From CAYWMQ01 sp964459635 (GTDB lineage Bacteria > Patescibacteriota > Minisyncoccia > Phycocordibacterales > UBA12088), in the NCBI GenBank assembly GCA_964459635.1, contig CAYWMQ010000002.1, forward strand, positions 1-64,000: DNA of 64,000 bases, given 5' to 3'. The translations under genes and the position numbers were made by a program. Positions 15,740 through 23,967 of the stretch are shown here, in pieces. Under the pieces are notes generated by a model, which was not told where the DNA came from, searched no databases, and saw only the letters and a list, made by a program, of their open reading frames with translations. Each line of letters opens with the position of its first letter. Within the stretch, counting starts at the first letter, position 1.

Positions 15740-16254
15740 GTATCGAACAACCAAATACACAACCGCAAACCGAGAGCCTTGAAGAAAAGCTGAAGGATAG
15801 CAAAGTACGAGACGAAAACGGCAATTTGCTCATAGTGTACCACTTCTCCGACCAGGATTTTGATAATTTTTCTTTGGATCATGTTGGGCAAAACTTCGAT
15901 GGAGACAAGGGGTTCTTTGGCGCGGGCGTCTATTTTACAGGGTTTGCTGATGCTTCTGCATACGGCTCAAAGAGGTATGCTGCATATCTTAATCTAAGAA
16001 ACCCACTCATCTTGCATAATCCCAGCCTCGAAGACATTCAGAAGTTGCACGGCAAGAGAGAAGCGCTCCTTGCTGAGGGATATGACGGCGTTATGGTGTG
16101 GAGCGACGCTCTAGAAGGAAAAACGGTCGCCACTGGAAAGCTGCGAGCCACTGTGCCGCCACGGCCAGCGGGGTGGAGCGAAATATGCGTACTAAACACA
16201 GGAGATATTTACCCTCTCAGGAAGGAGGAGGTGCGGTCCACATCACAGGAATAG
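15736..16254 (+). CDS. ADP-ribosyltransferase-like protein
   Basis: The 172-residue product has the segment L-I-V-Y-H-F-S-D-Q-D-F-D-N-F, then G-F-F-G-A-G-V-Y-F-T-G and Y-L-N-L-R-N-P-L. These match the H-[x]-S-T/Y pattern of ART domains in polyvalent phage proteins (ART-PolyVal): His in the first strand, G-x-G-x-Y-F-T in the second. The N-terminal 20 residues are Gln/Glu-rich and soluble; no signal peptide in this frame. The target is unknown. The solo, short form and nearby toxin-antitoxin genes suggest a mobile or phage-derived gene. Confidence 0.68.
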   Translation: MSIEQPNTQPQTESLEEKLKDSKVRDENGNLLIVYHFSDQDFDNFSLDHVGQNFDGDKGFFGAGVYFTGFADASAYGSKRYAAYLNLRNPLILHNPSLEDIQKLHGKREALLAEGYDGVMVWSDALEGKTVATGKLRATVPPRPAGWSEICVLNTGDIYPLRKEEVRSTSQE

Positions 16255-16440
16255 CACCTACCTATCCCTAATGATTGCCTGTAACATATTTCGCCCATCT
16301 GGTAATTAACACACACTGCCCGCTCACCCACTCCATACTTCACACTCTCGTCTGAGGTGCGGGCTGCACACCTCGCACTCACTAAAACGCACGAATGACG
16401 TATACTGTAGGTACTTATCCAAATAGCGTTCTTGTTGCTT

Positions 16441-16755
16441 ATGCGGTACCTATACATATTCCTTGCCGTCGCCATTCTGGGCGCTGTCGGCTACTGGTAC
16501 GCCGAACGAAATGACTGGTGGGGCTTTTTTGAAGCACCACTCCCAAGCGCGCCGCCAACCGCCGAGGAGCGCGAACGTATGGCCGAAGTGGAGCGCACGA
16601 GCCAAACACAAGCGGAGAACCCTAAACCCGGCGCAGGCGTGTTGCCGCCGGGCTCACGTCCACCGGTACAGCCCGCAACTAGCACAGAGGCCACAACTAC
16701 CGAAGAGTCTGACGCAATAGCGAGTACTACTGACACAGAGGCAACTTCACGCTAG
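16441..16755 (+). CDS. membrane-anchored protein with low-complexity tail
   Basis: The 104-residue product has an N-terminal membrane helix (MRYLYIFLAVAILGAVGYWYA), then W-W-G-F and a long Pro/Thr/Ser/Glu-rich disordered region. No domain is recognised. The ATG at 16441 is preferred over a TTG 3 codons upstream. A -10-like TATACT lies at about 16401. Its N-terminus is similar to the 19-residue ORF at 15680. Confidence 0.65.
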   Translation: MRYLYIFLAVAILGAVGYWYAERNDWWGFFEAPLPSAPPTAEERERMAEVERTSQTQAENPKPGAGVLPPGSRPPVQPATSTEATTTEESDAIASTTDTEATSR

Positions 16756-16805
16756 CCTCCGTACCCGTTGCCGCATCCGCATACGATTCCCCCATACGCA
16801 CGCCC

Positions 16806-18233
16806 CTACCTATACGATCGCTCCGCAAAGCTGAGCATCGCATTCATGTCGGCGGCAAGATCTGCCGAATCCAGCACAATGAGCGCCAGGCGTCGGCGTG
16901 TCCGGCCGATGTTGACCTCCACTACGGCAAGACCGTCTCGCAGTGAGCCATCGTGTGGCGCGCGCAGCTCTGTCCCCGTGGCAAACGCCATCATGACCGC
17001 CGCCGTGTCGTCCTTGCGTGAACGCGCTACTTGCTCCGTGGCACCACCCAAAAAGCGTGCATCCTCCGCAAGCGGATGCGCGGGCGTAAGGCCCGTGATG
17101 CGCGGCTCCCCATACGTGCGCGTGTTCGCGCGCCCCGCGCTCATCGACAAAATGAACGAGCGGTTTTGCTCCAAGTAGCGCAAGAGCAAGAAAATATCTT
17201 CCGCTGTCGTCTTTGCGTGATAGGACCCATCTTCGGCGCGGTTAAAGGTCGTAGCGCGCAAACCGAGTGAGCGAGCTTTATTGGAAAGAAGCGTCTCAAA
17301 GCGCCGCTCTCCAAAGTAGGCCGCGAGCGAGCGAGCGGCGTCGGGCGAGCTTTTAAGCAAAAGCGGGAAAAAGAGCTCATAGATACTGTACGAGGTTCCG
17401 GATGTAAAGCCCGCGTCCGGATCTACGTCGCCTTCCACACGCACCGACCGCTCAATGTTCTCATACTCACTCGCCACCACCGCGGTCAAAAGCGTGGGGA
17501 GTGTTTGCGTTTCATGCGTATCAGTCGGCGCACCCGCAAGCAACACGAAGTTGTTGGCAAGATCGGCCACAAGGTACCGCTTGGCGCTCACCGCAGGTGC
17601 AGCGAGCGTATAGCTCGGCCCCTCCGGCTGTGCGTCGGCCTCGTGCACGAGTATCGGCATACCGACCTTGACTCGCTCGTACACTTGCGCCGCATACGCA
17701 TCTTCGAGGCGTATGCAGCCGCCTGAGTACCGCGAATCCACCGGCGTACCGTCGTCGTAGTGCGGCCAGCCATGGATAAAAAAGTTCCCTTGGAACGGTA
17801 TGGAGTACGGCATGTGCACACGACCGAACGACGAGAAGTGTGAGCGCTCCTTGCCCTCCGCCCGGTAGAGACCGGACGGTGTTTCCCACCAACTCCCCTC
17901 TTTGCCTTTGCTCTTGATAGGCACGCGTAAGGTGCTGGTACCCTTCTCGTACACCGTGAGGGTCATGGCTTCCAGATCCGCTTCAATAAAGCTCGCGCTG
18001 TCGCGTATAAACTCCTCCTTGACCTCATTGAAGAAGTCAGCGCGCGCAAGCTCGGGCCAAATGCCATACTCAAGCACGGTGCTGGAGGCCGCTGCCGCCC
18101 CAAGCGTGATGCGATAGTTGTCCACCTTGTCGCGCGCAAGGAGCGCCGCCGTCCCCGCTCCAAGAAGGGTACCCGCCACCACGCACACAAGCGCGAGGGC
18201 AAAGTTGACGTGGCTTTCGAGAAGGAAACGCAT
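16806..18233 (-). CDS. L,D-transpeptidase fused to a degenerate D-Ala-D-Ala carboxypeptidase-like domain
   Basis: The 475-residue product has an N-terminal membrane anchor (about 10-33). A YkuD L,D-transpeptidase domain follows (about 88-197) with H-G-W-P (His 154) and the catalytic S-G-G-C-I-R-L (Cys 173, Arg 175), all intact. The C-terminal half (about 215-470) matches the peptidase S11 layout (TLLTAVVASEYENI, KTTAEDIFLLLRYLEQ, then a G-G-A-T-E-Q segment). However, the S-x-x-K nucleophile, S-x-N and K-T-G motifs are not conserved. The first domain should crosslink peptidoglycan 3-3 outside the membrane; the second may only bind peptidoglycan. Confidence 0.85.
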   Translation of the reverse strand: MRFLLESHVNFALALVCVVAGTLLGAGTAALLARDKVDNYRITLGAAAASSTVLEYGIWPELARADFFNEVKEEFIRDSASFIEADLEAMTLTVYEKGTSTLRVPIKSKGKEGSWWETPSGLYRAEGKERSHFSSFGRVHMPYSIPFQGNFFIHGWPHYDDGTPVDSRYSGGCIRLEDAYAAQVYERVKVGMPILVHEADAQPEGPSYTLAAPAVSAKRYLVADLANNFVLLAGAPTDTHETQTLPTLLTAVVASEYENIERSVRVEGDVDPDAGFTSGTSYSIYELFFPLLLKSSPDAARSLAAYFGERRFETLLSNKARSLGLRATTFNRAEDGSYHAKTTAEDIFLLLRYLEQNRSFILSMSAGRANTRTYGEPRITGLTPAHPLAEDARFLGGATEQVARSRKDDTAAVMMAFATGTELRAPHDGSLRDGLAVVEVNIGRTRRRLALIVLDSADLAADMNAMLSFAERSYR

Positions 18234-18363
18234 ACGGAGTACAGAGTGTGGAGTTTAGAGATCAGAGATTCAAGGCAGCGGGATGCGAGGACATATGCAT
18301 ATAGCGATAGGGGAACACAAGCGGCAAGGGTACGCGGGTTGGGAAAAACATGCACCTGCTCAG

Positions 18364-18392
18364 ATAGTTAGTGTACTATATACACTAACTAT
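18364..18392. repeat. 12-bp perfect inverted repeat
   Basis: Arms 18364-18375 and 18381-18392 are exact reverse complements around CTATA, 11 bp past the stop of the adenosyltransferase gene (minus strand). There is no T-run after it, so it is a stop signal at best, or a symmetrical protein site. Confidence 0.6.
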
Positions 18393-18402
18393 TTAATACT
18401 GC

Positions 18403-18972
18403 TTAGCGGTACTTCGGCGGCTCCTCGGCCACACCCTCCGCAAAGTTGGCGTAGCGGGCGAGCGCAAAGAGGACCGACGAAAGCCTGTTGAGGTATGCGA
18501 GCGTGTGCTTGGAAAGCTTCCGGATGCCGGCCTCATGCAAGCCCACCGCCCGCCGCTCCGCGCGCCGCGCCAGGGTGCGCACCACATCAAGGATGGCCGA
18601 AAGCTCCGTACCGCCCGCGAGTGCGAATGTCTTCAAAGGCGGTATCGCGTGCTCTACGGTGTCCGTAATACGCTCTGCGCGCAGCACTTTCGCACGCGTG
18701 AGCTTTTTCGGTGCGCCGGCAAGCTCGGCCTGCACGATGAACAAGTTTTGCTGCACCTCATAGAGAAGCGCCTCAATGCTCGCGGCTTTTGTGCCGAGCG
18801 CGAGCGGCCGCGGTGCACTGCGGCGTGCCACGGCACGGGCGAGCCCCACGAACGAATTCACCTCGTCAAAGGTGCCCAGTGCCTCCGGCAGCGCAGACGC
18901 TTTCGAGATACGCTCCGGCCCCGAGTCAAACACCCGGGTCGTGCCCGCATCACCTTTTCGTGTGTACAGCAT
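18403..18972 (-). CDS. PduO-type cob(I)alamin adenosyltransferase
   Basis: From ATG 18972 (M-L-Y-T-R-K-G-D-A-G-T-T) the product is 189 residues, normal for the family. The ATP-binding N-terminal motif T-R-x-G-D-x-G-T-T and the F-D-E-V-N-S segment are clear; the later R-x-x-A-R-R-A-E-R and L-N-R-L-S motifs of the subunit interface are also there. It converts cob(I)alamin to adenosylcobalamin. No B12 synthesis or B12-dependent enzyme is in the window. The -10 (TATACT at complement 18979-18984) lies 6 bases before the ATG, so the mRNA should be leaderless. Confidence 0.9.
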   Translation of the reverse strand: MLYTRKGDAGTTRVFDSGPERISKASALPEALGTFDEVNSFVGLARAVARRSAPRPLALGTKAASIEALLYEVQQNLFIVQAELAGAPKKLTRAKVLRAERITDTVEHAIPPLKTFALAGGTELSAILDVVRTLARRAERRAVGLHEAGIRKLSKHTLAYLNRLSSVLFALARYANFAEGVAEEPPKYR

Positions 18973-19014
18973 AGCTCCAGTATACCGCACCGCATGGACA
19001 AAAAAGAAACGGCA

Positions 19015-19323
19015 TCAAGATGATGCCGTTTCTGCGATAGGCTCTACCGCCAAGGTGCGCTTTTCCTTCGCACTACGGTATTCAAGAACCTTCTGCACCG
19101 CGTACCTTATGGTATTTTCAGATACTCGTGCCGGTACGACAATGCGAGGACTAACCGCTACCCTGCCTGGGAACTCCTCCTGATCGGACACCATATACGT
19201 ACGGTATGCACACAACGCCACGGCAGTGCCGCGTTCGACATGGCGGCGAACTTCTGCCACAAGTACTTCCTCTTCATGGTCGTGGCGACCGAGAGAGCTT
19301 GCGACAGGCTTCCGAAAAAACAT
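19015..19323 (-). CDS. hypothetical protein, 102 residues
   Basis: No family recognised. The ATG at 19323 is chosen because AGGAG sits 5 bases upstream; in-frame upstream codons give an implausible Cys/His/Arg-rich sequence. The protein is soluble and charged, with E-E-E-V-L-V-A-E-V-R-R-H-V-E-R-G and a later segment E-N-T-I-R-Y-A-V-Q-K-V-L-E-Y-R-S. It is one of the few genes here with a clear Shine-Dalgarno site. It diverges from recG. Confidence 0.6.
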   Translation of the reverse strand: MFFRKPVASSLGRHDHEEEVLVAEVRRHVERGTAVALCAYRTYMVSDQEEFPGRVAVSPRIVVPARVSENTIRYAVQKVLEYRSAKEKRTLAVEPIAETASS

Positions 19324-19618
19324 GTCTGCTCCTAAGTGAGAAGATGGACAGCGAGCACGTACACGCCTGTGCACGCAACGATGGGGCCAAGAGGCCTGCA
19401 CGGCCACGGGGCCTTTTCCCAGATGTAGAGATGGGTTTGATGCAACATATCGGTCGCATCGCGCGCTATGCGTCGCGCCGCATACCACCGGGCTTCCCAC
19501 TGGTATGGGCGGCATGCGTCAATTAGGTCATGCATTGGATCTTTCCTTGATGCTCCCCCTTTGGTCTACCTTTATGAAAACACGCTTCATTTTGTGGGTC
19601 AAGACGCGCACACGTTCA

Positions 19619-19627
19619 TGGTATACT
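19619..19627 (+). promoter_or_regulatory. recG promoter, extended -10, leaderless spacing
   Basis: TGG followed by TATACT (19622-19627), 7 bases before the recG ATG at 19635. Transcription should start at or next to the A of the ATG. No -35 close to consensus at 17 bases. Confidence 0.6.
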
Positions 19628-19634
19628 GCGCCTC

Positions 19635-21773
19635 ATGAACCCTGAGCAGCCGCTCGCGGATATCATGCGCATACCAGACGCAGAAGCGCGGGCACTCAAG
19701 CGCCTCGGCATAGCAACCGCGCGCGACCTCCTCTACCACCTCCCCGCTCGCTACGAACGCGCGGGCGATGTGCGCACCATAGGCGGTATCGCGACCGGCA
19801 CCGAAGCCATACTCTACGGGACTTTGCGCAAACCGGAGACGAGAAAAACATGGAAAACGAAGCGGCCCATTGCTGAGGCATGGCTTGAGGACGGCACGGG
19901 CAAGCTGAAACTCATGTGGTTCAACCAGCCGTACATTGCAAAGATGTACCCCGACGGACTCACGGTGAAAGTGTCAGGCCGCATAGACGGCACGCCCCCG
20001 TACATGGCAAACCCAGAGATAGAGCGCATTGAGCGTATACCGGTAGGTGGCACCGGGCCGCTCTTTAAGGAGACGAGCGATGAGCTCCTCGCGGTATACC
20101 CGGAGTCACAGGGCGTGTCTTCACGCTGGATGCGGCATGCGATAGCGCGGCTTTTGCGTGAGGGAGCACACGAGGCTCTGCCCGATCCGATACCTGAGCC
20201 GATACGCACACGCTACCGCTTGCCCTCACTTGCTGCGGCACTCGTGTACATACACACACCCAAGCGCGACAAGGACGCCGCCGCCGCACGCAAGCGCTTT
20301 GCATTCGAGGAAGTGTTTACGATACAGGTGGCCGCACAACAGGAGCGTGCCGGGCTCGCGAAGCTCCCCACACCCGCTATACCGGACGGGCCGGGCCGTG
20401 CCAGGGAGCTTGAGGCACGACTGCCTTTTCGTCTCACACGGGGCCAAGAGCGTGCCGTGGCGGCAATACTCTCCGACATGAGCGCACCACCCGCCATGAG
20501 CCGCTTGCTTGAGGGCGACGTCGGGAGCGGTAAAACGGCCGTTGCCGCGCTCACCTCGTATGCGGTCGTGACGAGCGCGCCCAAAGGCCGACCGTCCGCC
20601 AACTACCAGGTAGCGTACATGGCGCCCACTGAGGTATTGGCGCAGCAGCATTTTGAGTCTTTCATTTCATTATTCAAGCACCTCCCCATACAGCTGGGGC
20701 TACTTACCGGAAGCGTGTGCCGTAGGTTTCCGTCGAAGGTGCGCGCAAGCGAGAGCACGCCTGTGTCGCGTGCTCAGCTCTTGAAGCAAGTCGCGAGCGG
20801 CGAGATATCCATGCTCATAGGCACGCATGCGCTCATACAAAAGAGCGTGGCCTTTCGCGACCTCGCGTATGTGATAGTGGACGAGCAGCACCGCTTCGGG
20901 GTCAACCAGCGCCGCACACTCGTACGTAAAGATGGGACACTGCCTCACTTTCTTTCTATGACCGCCACGCCGATACCACGTACGCTCGCCCTTACCCTGT
21001 ACGGTGACCTAGACCTGACGGTGCTCGATGAAATGCCCGCAGGCAGGAAGCCCGTACATACCGAGGTGGTGCCAAAAGGCGGGCGCGCGGCCATGTACAC
21101 CGCGCTCCGTGCCGAGCTCACCGCGGGCAGGCAAGCGTACGTGATATGCCCGCGCATAGACGAGGCGGACCCAAGCAAAGCTGCTGCGCTCGTGACGAAG
21201 TCCGTGACGGCGGAGGCGGCACGGCTTGCGGCGGGCGAACTTAAGGGATTTCGTGTGGCGCTGCTCCACGGCCAGATGAAACCGAACGAGAAAGATGTGG
21301 TCATGCGCGCGTTCCTCGCACACGAGGCAGACGTGCTCGTGGCTACATCGGTGGTGGAAGTGGGGGTCAACGTACCGAACGCCACGGTCATCATCATTGA
21401 AGGCGCGGAGCGTTTTGGGCTGGCACAGCTCCACCAGCTGCGCGGCCGCGTCGTACGGTCTACCCATCAAGCCTACTGCTACCTCCTCACGAGCGAGGGT
21501 CAACACAACAGCCGCCTCACCGCGCTCGCGAAAGCGAAGAGCGGCTTTGAGCTGGCGGAGCTTGACCTCAAGCTCCGAGGCCCGGGCGAGCTCTACGGGC
21601 GAAGCCAGTCCGGACTTTCCGACATCGGCATGGAGGCGCTCAAAAACCTGAAGCTCGTGGAAGCCGCACGCGATGAAGCACGCGCGCTTGTGGCTCTGGA
21701 CAGCGCGCTTTCACATTACCCCGCGCTCGCCCACGCGGTCGCTCGCCGCCGCGAGCGCTTGCACTTTGAGTAA
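19635..21773 (+). CDS. recG: ATP-dependent DNA helicase RecG
   Basis: The 712-residue product has the RecG layout: N-terminal wedge/OB domain (about 50-145), then a superfamily 2 helicase core with motif I L-L-E-G-D-V-G-S-G-K-T, motif Ia Y-M-A-P-T-E-V-L-A-Q-Q-H, motif II V-D-E-Q-H-R-F-G-V, motif III S-M-T-A-T-P-I-P-R-T-L-A, and motifs V-VI (A-T-S-V-V-E-V-G-V-N-V-P; Q-L-H-Q-L-R-G-R-V). It has the TRG motif region that follows motif VI. It remodels stalled forks and branched DNA. The tRNA-Ile gene starts 5 bases past its stop on the other strand. Confidence 0.97.
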   Translation: MNPEQPLADIMRIPDAEARALKRLGIATARDLLYHLPARYERAGDVRTIGGIATGTEAILYGTLRKPETRKTWKTKRPIAEAWLEDGTGKLKLMWFNQPYIAKMYPDGLTVKVSGRIDGTPPYMANPEIERIERIPVGGTGPLFKETSDELLAVYPESQGVSSRWMRHAIARLLREGAHEALPDPIPEPIRTRYRLPSLAAALVYIHTPKRDKDAAAARKRFAFEEVFTIQVAAQQERAGLAKLPTPAIPDGPGRARELEARLPFRLTRGQERAVAAILSDMSAPPAMSRLLEGDVGSGKTAVAALTSYAVVTSAPKGRPSANYQVAYMAPTEVLAQQHFESFISLFKHLPIQLGLLTGSVCRRFPSKVRASESTPVSRAQLLKQVASGEISMLIGTHALIQKSVAFRDLAYVIVDEQHRFGVNQRRTLVRKDGTLPHFLSMTATPIPRTLALTLYGDLDLTVLDEMPAGRKPVHTEVVPKGGRAAMYTALRAELTAGRQAYVICPRIDEADPSKAAALVTKSVTAEAARLAAGELKGFRVALLHGQMKPNEKDVVMRAFLAHEADVLVATSVVEVGVNVPNATVIIIEGAERFGLAQLHQLRGRVVRSTHQAYCYLLTSEGQHNSRLTALAKAKSGFELAELDLKLRGPGELYGRSQSGLSDIGMEALKNLKLVEAARDEARALVALDSALSHYPALAHAVARRRERLHFE

Positions 21774-21777
21774 CAGG

Positions 21778-21851
21778 TGCGCGTGCCAGGGCTCGAACCT
21801 GGGACCGCCGAGGTATAAGCTCGGAGCTACTACCAACTGAGCTACACGCGC
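21778..21851 (-). tRNA. tRNA-Ile (UAU)
   Basis: Acceptor GCGCGTG pairs with CACGCGC; D-arm GCTC...GAGC-type, anticodon stem CCGAG/CTCGG with loop CTTATAC (anticodon UAU), T-arm CCAGG TTCGAGC CCTGG. Discriminator A; the next bases are CCT, so CCA is not encoded. It decodes AUA directly, a job done by lysidine-modified tRNA-Ile(CAU) in most bacteria. Confidence 0.9.
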
Positions 21852-21966
21852 AATACTTGTTGTCAAACGTACTCCCCACCTATTCGCGCACAGAACCGTT
21901 ACCTGCCACGACAGCTATGCGCGCGTACGGGTACTATATAGCGCACAGGCACAAAACGCAAAACAC

Positions 21967-21999
21967 CGACGTGGGGCCGGTGTTTTGCGCATCGCTGTG
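21967..21999. terminator. strong hairpin downstream of the lamin-tail protein gene
   Basis: CGCAAAACACCG pairs with CGGTGTTTTGCG around an 8-base loop. The TTTTG run lies within the 3' arm on the plus strand and the AAAACG run on the other, so it could work in both directions. It stands between tRNA-Ile and the 22029 gene. Confidence 0.6.
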
Positions 22000-22028
22000 A
22001 TGCTAAGGCGCTGCGCTATCATCCTGCG

Positions 22029-23474
22029 CTACTCACCGGGAGTGGGTGCAGACGTGGTCGCCCAGCTTGGGGCGGTGCCGGTGCTTGTGTTCATGTTCGT
22101 ACGGTATATGGCCTCGCCAGCGCGTGCTTCAGGGGCAACCGGTGCGGAAGTGGTGCTTGTGCCCCAGCGTACGGAGTCGGAAAGCGTGCCATCGCTACGG
22201 TACAGACGCACGCTATCGCCGTCGTTGTCGAGTCCGTTACCAATGCTCATACTCAGTACCAACCACGCCGTACCTGTTGGTAGCGTCCAGAATTCATCCG
22301 TTGAGGTCGCGGGCGTGATGAGCGCATATGCTCCGGGCGCAAGGAGTCGCGTAGTTGTAGCGAGCGTGCGCGTGGCCGTGTCATCGCGCAGAGTCCAGCC
22401 CATCAGGTCTACGGTGGTGGAGCCGCTGTTCCAAAGCTCCACCCATTCGTTTTCCGGTTCTTCACCCCATGCACTGGTGGTGCCACTCCGGTACAACACC
22501 TCCGTGATACTTACGGTACCTGTTGCAGCAGTGGTCGTCGCGGGTGTCGTGGTCGCGGGTGTTGTTGTAGCAGGCGTGGTCGTGGCAGGTGTGGTTGTCG
22601 CCGGAGTAGTCGTCGCGGTCGTAGTCGTGGCAGATGTCGTGGTAGCGGAGCCTGAAGTTGCCATGCGCGAGAATCCGACGGTTACCGAGTCGGTGGTCGT
22701 ACCCCTCTCATTTGCACAGGCGAGCGCGTACGTACTTGTCGCGTTTACCGTGACCGTACTGCTGCCCGTCGTAGCCCTGGACCCGCTCCATGCATTTGTG
22801 GCGATACAGCTATTTGCGTTTGTGCTGCTCCACGTGAGCGTGGTACTCGCCGGTGCGGTACCTGTGGCAGTCACCGTTTGAGGATCTGCACTGAGGTCAA
22901 CAGTCGGAAGCGCCATAGTGGAGGTAGAGGTGGTACCTGTCGAGGTGCCAGTTGTGGTACCTGTCACTGTGAGCATGATCGTGCGGGATGTTGTGCCCCG
23001 CTCATTCGCACACGCGAGGCTATACTCGGTGCTCGTCGCCGGCGATACGGCTGCCGTACCGGACGCGACGCGTGTGCCTGTCCAGCCTCCTGACGCAAGA
23101 CACGTGTCCGCATACAGCGCGTTCCACATAAGGGTGCTGGTCGCTCCCGTAGCTATCGTTCCCGGGTTTGCGGAGAAAGTAAGCGCAACCGGCCGCGCCG
23201 GAGTACCGCTCCCCTCCTCACAAAACGCGGGGAGCTCTATGCCATACCTGTCTTGGAGTCCCGCGTACCGCGTACATATGCGCTCTTCGGCACGCGCAAG
23301 TCGCTCTTCAATACGCTGCAGGGCGCGCTCTATCCGCGCGTCTATCCGCTCTTGTATGCGCTCAAACAGGAGGTATGTGTTGTCTGTCGTGGTTGCCTGC
23401 GCCTGCACCGTGTGCGGAAGCACGGAAGCGCACAAAGCTACAAGCAGAAGCGCAACGCTGGTTTGTATCTTCAT
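22029..23474 (-). CDS. secreted lamin-tail-domain protein with two Ig-like domains
   Basis: The 481-residue product has a signal peptide (cleavage after VQA, about 25), a short coiled coil (about 33-75), two Ig-like domains (about 95-170 and 190-270) with the pattern W-x-x-x-x-A-x-S-C ... W-[ST]-G ... Y-x-L-A-C-A-N. A Thr/Ala/Pro repeat linker (about 280-325) leads to a C-terminal lamin tail domain (about 328-450: ITEVLYRSG, NEWVELWNSG, LMGWTLRDDT). It has no sortase motif; it is exported and may bind nucleic acid or surface polymers, as suggested for other extracellular LTD proteins. Confidence 0.85.
   Translation of the reverse strand: MKIQTSVALLLVALCASVLPHTVQAQATTTDNTYLLFERIQERIDARIERALQRIEERLARAEERICTRYAGLQDRYGIELPAFCEEGSGTPARPVALTFSANPGTIATGATSTLMWNALYADTCLASGGWTGTRVASGTAAVSPATSTEYSLACANERGTTSRTIMLTVTGTTTGTSTGTTSTSTMALPTVDLSADPQTVTATGTAPASTTLTWSSTNANSCIATNAWSGSRATTGSSTVTVNATSTYALACANERGTTTDSVTVGFSRMATSGSATTTSATTTTATTTPATTTPATTTPATTTPATTTPATTTAATGTVSITEVLYRSGTTSAWGEEPENEWVELWNSGSTTVDLMGWTLRDDTATRTLATTTRLLAPGAYALITPATSTDEFWTLPTGTAWLVLSMSIGNGLDNDGDSVRLYRSDGTLSDSVRWGTSTTSAPVAPEARAGEAIYRTNMNTSTGTAPSWATTSAPTPGE
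22531..22620. repeat. 15-bp coding tandem repeats (Thr-Thr-Pro-Ala-Thr linker)
   Basis: About six units of the form GG(T/C)GT(N)GT(N)GT(N)GC on the plus strand encode the T-T-P-A-T linker of the lamin-tail protein. Third positions vary, so the repeat is old at DNA level or kept by selection on the protein. Length variation between strains is likely. Confidence 0.75.
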
Positions 23475-23656
23475 GGTAGGTAATGCAGAGTAGCATGGTT
23501 ACCTGATAAGTCTTACCGTATAAGGTGCGGTGCGCGTTGTGACGCCGCTGTGTCAGAGCACGCACCTGCTGCATACTCTATGGTACGCATTGGACATGAA
23601 AGAGCAGTGACGCCGCGCTCTAGCGTGTTCTGCTCAGCGTGAACATGTGCCATATA

Positions 23657-23683
23657 GAACAGGCCGCGTTACACGGCCTGTTC
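23657..23683 (-). terminator. hairpin containing the stop codon of the 23669 gene
   Basis: GAACAGGCCG (23657-23666) pairs with CGGCCTGTTC (23674-23683). The TAA of the upstream gene lies in the 7-base loop. No T-run follows on the minus strand, so termination strength is uncertain. Confidence 0.5.
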
Positions 23684-23965
23684 TTTGTCTTCTTGAGTAG
23701 AGTCTTTGGGTATCGCGCCAAGCGCAGCGAGACGTTCCAGCACCGGTACAGGCGCGGCTCCGTCTCGCGGTATCTTTTCGCGTATCGGGACCGCGTGCAC
23801 CTCCGTGCCCACCTTCACCAAAAAATACTCTGCGTCATGCGGGTCATCCGTATCGAGCGTTACCGTATCCCCATATTTTTCTTGCACGCGCGCAATGAGC
23901 TCATGCTTCGCTGCATGCATCGCTTCGCCCGCATCAGGAGATTGCTCTGCACTATTTTTTGTCAT
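23669..23965 (-). CDS. hypothetical protein, 98 residues
   Basis: No family recognised. The product is soluble and acidic at the start (MTKNSAEQSPDAGEAMHAAKHELIARVQEKYGDTVTL), then a strand-rich part (A-E-Y-F-L-V-K-V-G-T-E-V-H-A-V-P-I) and a Lys/Glu-rich end. It starts 2 bases after the ftsH stop, so it is probably co-translated with ftsH. Its stop codon lies inside a hairpin loop. Confidence 0.65.
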   Translation of the reverse strand: MTKNSAEQSPDAGEAMHAAKHELIARVQEKYGDTVTLDTDDPHDAEYFLVKVGTEVHAVPIREKIPRDGAAPVPVLERLAALGAIPKDSTQEDKEQAV

Positions 23966-23967
23966 AG

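Noticed and set aside
22531..22620. CRISPR-like or minisatellite array
   Set aside because: The 15-bp units are in frame and encode the Thr/Pro/Ala linker of a surface protein.
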